From Tausonia pullulans (lineage: Eukaryota; Basidiomycota; Tremellomycetes; Cystofilobasidiales; Mrakiaceae), in assembly GCA_951802195.1 (NCBI GenBank), contig OX637626.1, forward strand, positions 1,240,001 through 1,304,000: DNA of 64,000 nucleotides, read 5' to 3'. Position 1 is the first letter of the stretch. Every line of letters begins with the position of its first letter. The translations under genes and the position numbers were made by a program. Positions 57,254 to 64,000 of this stretch are shown piece by piece. Under the pieces are notes generated by a model. It did not search any database and had not been told where the DNA came from. It saw nothing but the letters and a program-made list of their open reading frames with translations.

Positions 57254-59136
57254 TATTCTTCCATGTCCTCGGCTTCAGCCAAGGTCACGAGGGTGCGCTC
57301 GATGGATGCCTGGGAGGATGGCGTGGAGGGGATGAGAGAAGGAGTGGAGGGTGGGTTCAGGGGGATTGAAGATGGGGGGGAGGGGGATGAGGGAGGGGGA
57401 GACGATGGTGACAGGGGAGGTGGGGTGGGAGGAGGATGCTCGTCTTCGATCTGCATCCCGTCTTCTGTCCTCTCCAGACCCCCCTCGTTGTCCTCCTCTA
57501 GGGCGCTCAGCGTGCGAATGGGTTGCGAGCCCGCATTGCGCGGTGCTTGCTCTGAATGGGAGTGGGAGGAATCGGCGTGGGCAGGAGGTGTGGTCATCTC
57601 CGTCGCGGCTTCGGTCGGCCTGTTCAGTGACCTCCTTTTGGATTTGTGTACGAGCTGGTATCCATCCAGGTCTGGTCCCGGTTCGACAGGTCGGTGGGGG
57701 GGTCCTCCTGTTGGTGCTCGTGCACTCGCTGGAAGGTTTGCCTTCGGACGACCTGGGCATCGGGTCGAAGGGTGGGCGCGCGATCCACATCCGCTACACT
57801 CTGGAGCGGTGGGACACTCGGGACGAGCGTGCTCAGATGAGTGGCAGTAGTAACAGTACGTCGAGGCTGGTTGGGATGGAGAGTTTTTCGCAGCGCCAGC
57901 CTGGACAGGTTTGAAAATGACGTTGTGGTTGACCCAGTCGGGGAACTGCTGGGTGAAGGCATTCGCCCCCGGTATCGTCTTGGAGCCAGAGAGATCGAGT
58001 AAGACTCTAATCCGGCCAGTTAGGGAGTTGGGTGCGCGGGGGTGGAATTGACGCTGGAAGAAGATGACTCTGTCTCCGGAGGCCTCTACCTGTTTGCGAA
58101 ACTCCTCCTCAACTCCGTCGTCGTCTTCGAAGTTCACCAGTAGGCCTTCTTGCAGGAATTTGTTTTGGGAATTGTAGCACGCGTGAATCTGAGGTTTCAC
58201 TCCTCTCACATTCAGCGGCAGGGACTGTAGTTGGGTCAGGATATCTTGACCATTGCCTCGAGGCTTGACTTGGATGAGCATTCTGCCTTTAGGGTCCTTG
58301 AAGGGACGGGTCAGGCCAGGCAGACGTTCGTCGCACTTGGCAATTGCGATCGCGATCTCGAGGGGGGTGGTATCTCGGGGGACGGAGATGGCTAGACAGT
58401 TCCCACGATCGACAGCCAAGGCTGGGGCGATTGGGGTCTTATCCTGCGGAGGTTGTTGATCGGTTCCGAAGACGAAAGAGAACTGGGGCTGGGTGCCAGA
58501 CGAGTCGCGTTGTCTCGCAGCTGAGGTTGTAGGATGAGCCTGTTTGGCGGCGTTCGCATATGAGCGGCCGATGGCGTTCGGCTGGGATTTCGCGGCGGCG
58601 CGAGTGCGAGTGCGAGTGCCGGCGGAGTTCGCCGGCGCGGGCGACGCGGCGCCGGGGACGAAGAGAGGTTGTTGAGGGAGAGTCTCGCCTGTAGAGCGAG
58701 ACGGAGTGAGACGCGTCACTTCGGACGTTGAGGATAGAGCGGCATTGAGGTCGCTGATGGCTGAGCTCGACCGCGTGACACGGCGAGTTGAGGGGGTTGC
58801 AAGGGTCCTGCGGAGGGGGGAGGGAGAAGAGAGGAGAGCCGAGGGGCTGACATGGGTGGGAGGGTTGGTAGGAGTAGTAGGGTTGGTAAGATTGGTAGGG
58901 TTGGTAGGAGTGCTAGGGTTGCTACGACTGGTTGGATGGGCAGGAGGGGTGGAGGTGGGTTTGTTGACGGGCGTTTGGGGACGTTCGTCGACGCGAGAGG
59001 GCGTATTGGTCGCGTCTTGGACGCTGGGGGTTTCATCGGGTCCGTTCTTTCTCTTTGTTGGAGAGGGAGGGTCTGGGGGATCCTTGGGAGCCTTGAGGAC
59101 TTCTTGGAGTCGCTTGGGGGTTGAATCACTAGGCAT
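57253..59136 (-). CDS. LINE ORF1: Gag-like RNA-binding protein with two CCHC knuckles (element 1)
   Basis: 627 aa, expected to coat the element RNA. The first 220 residues are Pro/Thr/Ser-rich and disordered, with runs of NPTNLTNPTTPTNP type. A middle domain (about 230-420: CLAISVPRDTTPLEIAIAIA, QSLPLNVRGVKPQIHACYNS, VIFFQRQFHPRAPNSLTGRI) looks like the folded RNA-binding part of fungal LINE ORF1 proteins. Two zinc knuckles, CYYCHSSEHARPEC (428-441) and CSGCGSRAHPSTRC (447-460), are both CX2CX4HX4C. The tail is Pro/Ser-rich and ends DMEE-stop, the TAA overlapping the ORF2 ATG. The ATG at 59136 is the first in the frame and lies about 47 bp inside the element's 5' end. Confidence 0.9.
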   Translation of the reverse strand: MPSDSTPKRLQEVLKAPKDPPDPPSPTKRKNGPDETPSVQDATNTPSRVDERPQTPVNKPTSTPPAHPTSRSNPSTPTNPTNLTNPTTPTNPPTHVSPSALLSSPSPLRRTLATPSTRRVTRSSSAISDLNAALSSTSEVTRLTPSRSTGETLPQQPLFVPGAASPAPANSAGTRTRTRAAAKSQPNAIGRSYANAAKQAHPTTSAARQRDSSGTQPQFSFVFGTDQQPPQDKTPIAPALAVDRGNCLAISVPRDTTPLEIAIAIAKCDERLPGLTRPFKDPKGRMLIQVKPRGNGQDILTQLQSLPLNVRGVKPQIHACYNSQNKFLQEGLLVNFEDDDGVEEEFRKQVEASGDRVIFFQRQFHPRAPNSLTGRIRVLLDLSGSKTIPGANAFTQQFPDWVNHNVIFKPVQAGAAKNSPSQPASTYCYYCHSSEHARPECPTAPECSGCGSRAHPSTRCPGRPKANLPASARAPTGGPPHRPVEPGPDLDGYQLVHKSKRRSLNRPTEAATEMTTPPAHADSSHSHSEQAPRNAGSQPIRTLSALEEDNEGGLERTEDGMQIEDEHPPPTPPPLSPSSPPPSSPSPPSSIPLNPPSTPSLIPSTPSSQASIERTLVTLAEAEDMEE

Positions 59137-59183
59137 ATGGTAGGGTGACCTGGGTTGACCTGGTGGTGGCTGGTTGTTGTTTG

Positions 59184-59305
59184 TTTTTTTTTTTTTTTTT
59201 TTTTTTTGTATTTAAGTCATGAGTTATACGTGGAGAACGAGGTAACCCTATGAGAGATAGCGAGTTGTAGCTAGATAGAGGGAGAGCGGACATGACCGAG
59301 CGCGA
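59184..59305 (-). mobile_element. 5'-truncated LINE 3' end (copy e) with long A tail
   Basis: A T run of 24 (59184-59207) is followed by GTATTTAAGTCATGAGTTAT, ACGTGGAGAACGAGGTAACC, and GAGAGATAGCGAGTTGTAGC, the LINE 3' UTR on the opposite strand. Similarity fades after about 59305, where an unrelated GC-rich repeat begins. The tail touches the 5' end of element 1. Confidence 0.85.
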
Positions 59306-59334
59306 GAACGTCGGGCGAGGAGCCGTGGGAAGAG

Positions 59335-59523
59335 GGTTGGCCGAACCACTGGGGATGGTTGGCCGGACGGCGTGATGGGCGCCGTGAGAGGGGGGGTCGA
59401 ACCACCGGGATGGTGGTTGGCCGGAAGAGGGTTGGTCGAACCACCGGGGATGGTTGGCCGGACGGCGTGATGGGCGCCGTGAGAGGGGGGGGGGGGTTGG
59501 TCGAACCACCGGGATGGTGGTTG
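59335..59523. repeat. Two tandem ~95-bp GC-rich units with palindromes
   Basis: A unit containing GGTTGGCCGGACGGCGTGAT, GGGCGCCGTGAGAGGGGG and TCGAACCACCGGGATGGTGG occurs twice (about 59335-59428 and 59429-59523). The two differ mainly in the length of a G run. Each ends in the perfect inverted repeat AACCACC-gggat-GGTGGTT (59400-59418 and 59504-59522). Confidence 0.8.
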
Positions 59524-59761
59524 TTTTTTTTTGTATTTAAGTCATGAGTTATACGTAGAGAACGAGGTAACCCTATGAGAGATGGTGATTCGTAGCTAGA
59601 TAGAAGGAAAGCGAAAATGAAAGTAGGGGTAGAAGGAAAACAAAGGATGGGTTATGGACATAGGCCCATTAGAAAAAGGTAAGATATCAAAATGTCCGGC
59701 TAATTCAAGCGGTGGCTATGGTCTATAGTCTAGCCATACTTCTCCATCCCTGACCTGCTGT

Positions 59762-62700
59762 TCACCCAGGATCGATGGCGGCACCGAGGGCAGTACCAGC
59801 CATCTGGCCACTGCCAGCCATCCACCTCGTACTCGACTGCCAGAGTGTCCGTCGGATTGTGGACGCGATCTTGCGGATTTCCTCGTCCGTGACAGGATCG
59901 AGGGCTGCGATCTTGCTGTACCTCCGCCTCCGGACGAATCGCCATGTCCGGGCTACAAAGATGCAGTGGAAGAGAAAGACCGCCCTCGGCGGCGACGGTG
60001 TCGGGCAGACGAGCGTCTGGAGGGAGGGAGGATAGGAGGGGAGCGAAGGCGAGGCACGTGCAGCAGCCGCCGACCAGATAGCGCGCACGACGGGACACGG
60101 CTCGTCGAAGAGGTGGAAGAAGGACTCGACGGGGGCCGTCAGGCACAGCGCACATCGCTTGGACCTGTTGTGCGGCGTAGCGGTTCCGTCGGCGAGGAAT
60201 GGCGCAGCAGTGTGCTTTCCTGGGTGAAGACTGTACAGCGAGAAGCGGTGGGCCAAGTCGACGTCTTCGGGCGACGCTCGGGACACGGCCTTGAGCAAGC
60301 ACCACTGCCGCTTCCAATCGATCTTGGTAAGCGCCGGAAAGTGGTCTTGCCATCCCTTTGGGGTGATGAGGTCGCGGTTGGCTAGAGTACGACTGTGTGC
60401 GCCGTGGGGCTCACGAGGGACGTTCAGCCGGCCAAGGTTCGTGTGGGTAGGGAGGAAACCCAGCCGCAACTGGCTATCTGTACCGAACGTAGACATCCAG
60501 TGGACAGTGTTCCTCCAGCGGTCTTGATTCCAGTAGCTCATGTCAAAGCTGATTTCTTCGAACCATGCCCGGAGGTAAGCCTGCCATCGTGCAGGGAGAG
60601 CTCTTCGGAGCCTTGGGATGGCATTCCACCAGACGGCTGGGAAGAACCATTGACCTTCCACTGGGGAAAGGAATACGCCTAACCAGCTGAAATTGGCGGG
60701 CCGGGGTCCACTGATGAACTCTCCATCCCTGAAGATGGTGCGAGTCAGCTTTCTATAAGCTTCTGGATCGAGGCTCATGGTATGGATGATGCGCTTGCGA
60801 ATGCGGATCGATGCGGGGAGCTCCGGGTGGAAGAGCACATCGCCCGCCCACTGAGCTCGCGCTTTGATGAGCCGGAATCGGAGTGGCGTGAAGCCGAAGC
60901 CGCCGAGGTCTCGAGGGGTTTCTAGACGTTCCCTGCTGACGTCGTGGTGTTTCGATCGGTAGAGGGACTTGTAGGCCGTTGTCTCGAGGTCTGTCAGGAT
61001 ATCGTCTGGGCACGGCAGGAAGCGGTCCAGGTAGATGACCTTCGAGTAGATGTACTGGTTGATGACGTTGCATCGCGCAAGGAGAGGGAGGTCGTGCAGC
61101 GGGATGCGAGCAAGACGAGCCTTCAGCTTGCCGATGATCTCTCGCCAGTGAGCAGGCCCGTTGACCGTGCGACCGCATGGAACGCCGAGGAAGTCAAATG
61201 AAAGCGTTTGGACACGCCACTCGCGGTACATCGTAGGCGCATCCGTCCGGCATGACCCTAGAGGATAGAGGAGTGATTTCTGGTAGTTCATCTTGCTTGC
61301 TGCGGCTTTCTCGTACTCTCGGAGGCAGACCGTCGCCTCATCGACCTCCGACCAGGTCCGACACCGGATACTTAGATCGTCTGCAAAGAGGAGGACCTTC
61401 CGCTCATGTAGAGGGGGCGGATTGGCCGGTGGGAGGCGATGGCGGAGCATACATGCCAGCGGCTCCAGAAGGAGGGCGAAGATCGTCGGTGCCGCGGGAT
61501 CGCCCTGTCGGACACCAGACCGGATGTCGATGGCTTGACCCATCCATCCGTTGATCATGAGGCGAGCAGTCTGAGAGGTCATCGTTGAGGTGATCCACGC
61601 GGCGGCGCGTGGGCCGAACCCCATGTGGCGGAGGCAGGGGCCAACAAAGTCGTGCGATACTCTGTCGTATGCCTTCTCAAAGTCGACTTGGGCGAGGACG
61701 CCAGGCAAAAGGTCTTCGTCGTCAATGGCGAGCTGAAGAGAGGAGATGTTACGACCCGAGTCGCGGCCAGGGAGGAAGCCTGTCTGGTCCCCGTCGATGA
61801 GGGTGTCCACGACGGTGAGCAGGCGGCTGTTGATGGCAAGGGAGAAGATGCGAGCGTCAACGTTGATGAGCGAGATCGGACGATAGTTGGCAATCTGATC
61901 GCGATCTCCCTTCTTCTTGAAGATGAGATGGATATGGGCCTCGCGCTGTGAGGCGGATCGGAGGCCTGTCTCCGGAACGAGGTTCAGCAGACTGAGGAGG
62001 ATCGGGCCGACGACAGCCCATGTGGCCTGGTAGAACTCGACGGGGATCCCGTCGCTTCCTGGTGTCTTGTTACGGTTCGATCTGAACGTAGCCCGCCTGA
62101 GCTCGTCCGGTTCGAAGGGTTTCTCGAGGGTCCGACTCTGGGAGTCGTCGAGTGTGTTGGTGACATATCGGAGGGCGTTGGCGTGCTCGGCAGCTGGCGT
62201 CGGCTTGGGCTCATAGAGAGTCGTGTAGAAGGCATGTGCTGTAGTAAAAATGCTCTCGTTATGTGTGGCGGCTGCGGCTGCTGGGTTGTCGAGTGGCCGC
62301 AGGGCTGCGATGGTGTCGGCCTGGCGGACGATCTTGAGTCGCTGCTTGACGGCGTACTCGCTTGTGTTGGCTGGTTCGAGGTGGGCTCGAAGAGCGTGGC
62401 CTTGGAGGATCGACCTATGTGGATCCCCGCCTGACACTCTGCTCATTCGGGCGAGGTGTCTTGAGATGCAAGGTGCATTCTCCTTTATCTGTAGCTTGGT
62501 CTTGTCCCAAGCCTCGAAGGGGTTCTTGCTCTCGGTGAGCGCATCTTGGTACCACTCGGGGATATGGAAGAGGAAGTAATCAACAAAACCTGTAATCTTC
62601 AGCAGGTGTGTGCCGATCTTGTATGATCCGGGACCGTGCTCTATTGCACCGGGGAAGGTGAGGCTGAGTGCGATCGGCTTGTGGCTAGAGTATAGGTGGC

Positions 62701-63436
62701 CAGACGGTCGTGGGAGGAAGCGCTGTTGCACGGCTCGGCGAGCGAGTAGAGGCGACAGGTAGAAGCGATCAATGCGGCGATCTGCTCGCGTGATGCCAGT
62801 ATAGTTAGTGTATTCGCGCTGGAGCGGATATAGGGATCGGTATGGGTCAGAAAGGGCAAAGTCCCGGGCTAGCCGGCACATTTCCTCCTTTCCCGCGTTC
62901 TGGGTAAATTGGCTCATCCCGTCGAGGTAGCTGTCCTCCACACAGTTCCAGTCCCCTCCCAGGAGGAGAGGAGTGTCAGAGTGGGCAGGTATCTTGCGAG
63001 ATAGAGTAGAGAGGAATTCCTTTGTCGAACGGCCGTTTGTTTGGCTGTCTCGGCAGGGGACGTAGACTGCAGCCACCCTGACGGCTTCGCCGGCGATGAC
63101 GAACACGGCATCCGTCAGGTTGGCTCGTAAGATGGAAGAGGAGCGGGAGATGGATCCGATCCTAGTCGGAGGGGTATCGGGAGGAAGGAATCGAGAGGCA
63201 TGTCGCCAGAGGATGGCAGTCTGGCAGCTGACCGTAAAGATCGAGCCGAAGCCCATATCTTCACACTCAGCTGTCCAGGTCACCACCTGCTCTGGTGTCG
63301 TGCATGCCACTTCTGAGAGAAGGTATATGTCAGCCTTGGATCGTGAATAGAGAGAGAGGAGGAGACTGCGGGCGCGATCTCGCGTGAACACCCTCTGGAT
63401 GTTCGCCGCGACGATCTGTACATCATTGTACACCAT
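59762..63436 (-). CDS. LINE ORF2: endonuclease, reverse transcriptase, zinc motif (element 2)
   Basis: 1224 aa, collinear with the element 1 protein. All the same landmarks are present: Glu42, GGDWN, RRIDRFYLS, YSSHKP in place of SDH, VDFEKAYD, GVRQGDP, FADD and the C-terminal CALC...H...C motif. Differences are clustered: by eye about 25 substitutions over residues 275-430 but only about two over 495-715, the reverse-transcriptase core. The last residues also differ (GSGQMAGTALGAAIDPG here). The start again overlaps the ORF1 stop as TAATG. Confidence 0.93.
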   Translation of the reverse strand: MVYNDVQIVAANIQRVFTRDRARSLLLSLYSRSKADIYLLSEVACTTPEQVVTWTAECEDMGFGSIFTVSCQTAILWRHASRFLPPDTPPTRIGSISRSSSILRANLTDAVFVIAGEAVRVAAVYVPCRDSQTNGRSTKEFLSTLSRKIPAHSDTPLLLGGDWNCVEDSYLDGMSQFTQNAGKEEMCRLARDFALSDPYRSLYPLQREYTNYTGITRADRRIDRFYLSPLLARRAVQQRFLPRPSGHLYSSHKPIALSLTFPGAIEHGPGSYKIGTHLLKITGFVDYFLFHIPEWYQDALTESKNPFEAWDKTKLQIKENAPCISRHLARMSRVSGGDPHRSILQGHALRAHLEPANTSEYAVKQRLKIVRQADTIAALRPLDNPAAAAATHNESIFTTAHAFYTTLYEPKPTPAAEHANALRYVTNTLDDSQSRTLEKPFEPDELRRATFRSNRNKTPGSDGIPVEFYQATWAVVGPILLSLLNLVPETGLRSASQREAHIHLIFKKKGDRDQIANYRPISLINVDARIFSLAINSRLLTVVDTLIDGDQTGFLPGRDSGRNISSLQLAIDDEDLLPGVLAQVDFEKAYDRVSHDFVGPCLRHMGFGPRAAAWITSTMTSQTARLMINGWMGQAIDIRSGVRQGDPAAPTIFALLLEPLACMLRHRLPPANPPPLHERKVLLFADDLSIRCRTWSEVDEATVCLREYEKAAASKMNYQKSLLYPLGSCRTDAPTMYREWRVQTLSFDFLGVPCGRTVNGPAHWREIIGKLKARLARIPLHDLPLLARCNVINQYIYSKVIYLDRFLPCPDDILTDLETTAYKSLYRSKHHDVSRERLETPRDLGGFGFTPLRFRLIKARAQWAGDVLFHPELPASIRIRKRIIHTMSLDPEAYRKLTRTIFRDGEFISGPRPANFSWLGVFLSPVEGQWFFPAVWWNAIPRLRRALPARWQAYLRAWFEEISFDMSYWNQDRWRNTVHWMSTFGTDSQLRLGFLPTHTNLGRLNVPREPHGAHSRTLANRDLITPKGWQDHFPALTKIDWKRQWCLLKAVSRASPEDVDLAHRFSLYSLHPGKHTAAPFLADGTATPHNRSKRCALCLTAPVESFFHLFDEPCPVVRAIWSAAAARASPSLPSYPPSLQTLVCPTPSPPRAVFLFHCIFVARTWRFVRRRRYSKIAALDPVTDEEIRKIASTIRRTLWQSSTRWMAGSGQMAGTALGAAIDPG

Positions 63437-64000
63437 TATTCTTCCATGTCCTCGGCTTCAGCCAAGGTCACGAGGGTGCGCTCGATGGATGCCTGGGAGG
63501 ATGGCGTGGAGGAGATGAGAGAAGGAGTGGAGGGTGGGTTCAGGGGGATCGAAGATGGCGGGGATGGGGATGGGGGTGGGGGGGACGATGGTGACAGGGG
63601 AGGTGGAGTGGAAGGTGGATGCTCGTCTTCGACCTGCATCCCGTCTTCTGTCCTCGCCATACCCCCCTCGTTGTCCTCCTCTAGGGCGCTCAGGGTGCGA
63701 ATGGGTTGCGAGTCCGCATTGCGCGGTGCTTGCTCTGAGTGGGAGTGGGAGGAATCGGCGTGGGCAGGAGGTGTGGTCATCTCCGTCGTGGCTTCGGTCG
63801 GCCTGTTCAGTGACCTCCTTTTGGATTTGTGTACGAGCTGGTATCCATCCAGGTCTGGTCCCGGTTCGACAGGTCGGTGGGGGGGTCCTCCTGTTGGTGC
63901 TCGTGCACTCGCTGGAAGGTTTGCCTTCGGACGACCTGGGCATCGGGTCGAGGGGTGGGCGCGCGATCCACATCCGCTACACTCTGGAGCGGTGGGACAC
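63436..64000 (-). CDS. LINE ORF1, C-terminal part (element 2, runs off window)
   Basis: Open from the window edge. It begins inside the linker after the first zinc knuckle (CPTAPECSGCGS), includes the second knuckle, then GYQLVHKSKRRSLNRPTEAT and the Pro/Ser-rich tail ending DMEE. It matches element 1 residues from about 441 to 627 with scattered replacements. The rest of ORF1 and the 5' end lie beyond 64000. Confidence 0.88.
   Translation of the reverse strand, partial: CPTAPECSGCGSRAHPSTRCPGRPKANLPASARAPTGGPPHRPVEPGPDLDGYQLVHKSKRRSLNRPTEATTEMTTPPAHADSSHSHSEQAPRNADSQPIRTLSALEEDNEGGMARTEDGMQVEDEHPPSTPPPLSPSSPPPPSPSPPSSIPLNPPSTPSLISSTPSSQASIERTLVTLAEAEDMEE

Larger units (their letters stand above)
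53350..59183 (-). mobile_element. Full-length LINE (non-LTR retrotransposon), element 1
   Basis: The 3' end is an A tail (T run 53350-53359 on this strand) preceded by a roughly 220-bp 3' UTR. ORF2 (53579-57253) and ORF1 (57253-59136) follow, and a short 5' UTR ends at about 59183, directly against the A tail of another copy. No LTRs. Two ORFs, an APE-type endonuclease and a CCHC Gag-like ORF1 place it among L1/Tad/Tx1-like LINEs; I cannot fix the clade from sequence alone. Both ORFs are open, so it may be or recently was active. No clear target-site duplication is visible, because both flanks are other LINE copies. Confidence 0.9.
59524..64000 (-). mobile_element. LINE element 2, 5' part beyond window
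   Basis: The same family and orientation as element 1. It has an A tail (T run 59524-59532), a 3' UTR, intact ORF2 (59762-63436) and the last third of ORF1 (63436 to the window edge). ORF2 has the same length as in element 1, with no stop or frameshift, so two potentially coding copies lie head to tail. Confidence 0.9.

Noticed and set aside
53592-57914. Long plus-strand frames across LINE element 1 (for example 250, 195 and 187 aa)
   Set aside because: Antisense shadows of ORF1 and ORF2; the corresponding frames recur in element 2 only because the elements are homologous.
1-64000. CRISPR arrays, bacterial operons, rRNA genes
   Set aside because: No spaced direct-repeat array and no rRNA-like segment was seen, and the intron-rich genes show eukaryotic nuclear DNA.

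Overview
The window is nuclear DNA of a basidiomycete fungus. Almost every gene is cut by several short introns (roughly 50-100 nt, GTGAGT/GTGCGT-like donors, CTGAC-type branch sites, C/T-rich tracts before the AG). The coding DNA is GC-rich, genes lie on both strands, and the protein set is fungal. The gene style resembles Pucciniomycotina (red-yeast or smut-like lineages); that placement is inference, not a sequence match. All spliced models below were built by eye, so internal exon edges are approximate except where junctions are given.

Positions 1-25,000, left to right: the 3' part of a CCDC43-like gene; an alpha/beta-hydrolase of monoacylglycerol-lipase type (minus); the Rab-GEF subunit Rgp1 (plus); a sparse 1.8 kb stretch with an intron-containing tRNA-Pro gene and two decayed LINE tails; tRNA-dihydrouridine synthase 2 (minus); an unrecognised proline-rich gene (plus); mitochondrial frataxin (plus); a membrane-anchored ADAM metalloprotease (plus); and an unrecognised multi-pass membrane protein (minus).

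Positions 25,000-52,300: a family-8 glycosyltransferase; two adjacent checkpoint genes on the plus strand (Rad1 of the 9-1-1 DNA-damage clamp, then Bub3 of the spindle checkpoint); a minus-strand run of threonine aldolase, secreted pectin methylesterase, proline iminopeptidase, a MARVEL-type membrane protein and a large ABCC (MRP-type) transporter; then a possible small membrane protein, a JMJD7-like JmjC oxygenase, a PUB-domain protein (all plus) and a GNAT acetyltransferase (minus). These are mostly independent housekeeping or secretory genes, not one pathway. Pectinesterase and ADAM suggest a secretory life style on plant or other organic material.

Positions 53,200-64,000 are a head-to-tail array of one non-LTR retrotransposon (LINE) family, all on the minus strand. 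It holds one apparently full-length element, a second whose ORF1 runs off the window, and two 5'-truncated tails. ORF1 is a Gag-like protein with two CCHC knuckles. ORF2 (1224 aa, open in both copies) carries an APE-like endonuclease, reverse transcriptase and a C-terminal zinc motif. ORF1 and ORF2 overlap as TAATG. The same 3' end recurs, decayed, beside the tRNA-Pro gene 45 kb away. This LINE family, its tandem arrangement and its unusual endonuclease motif are the most interesting part of the window.
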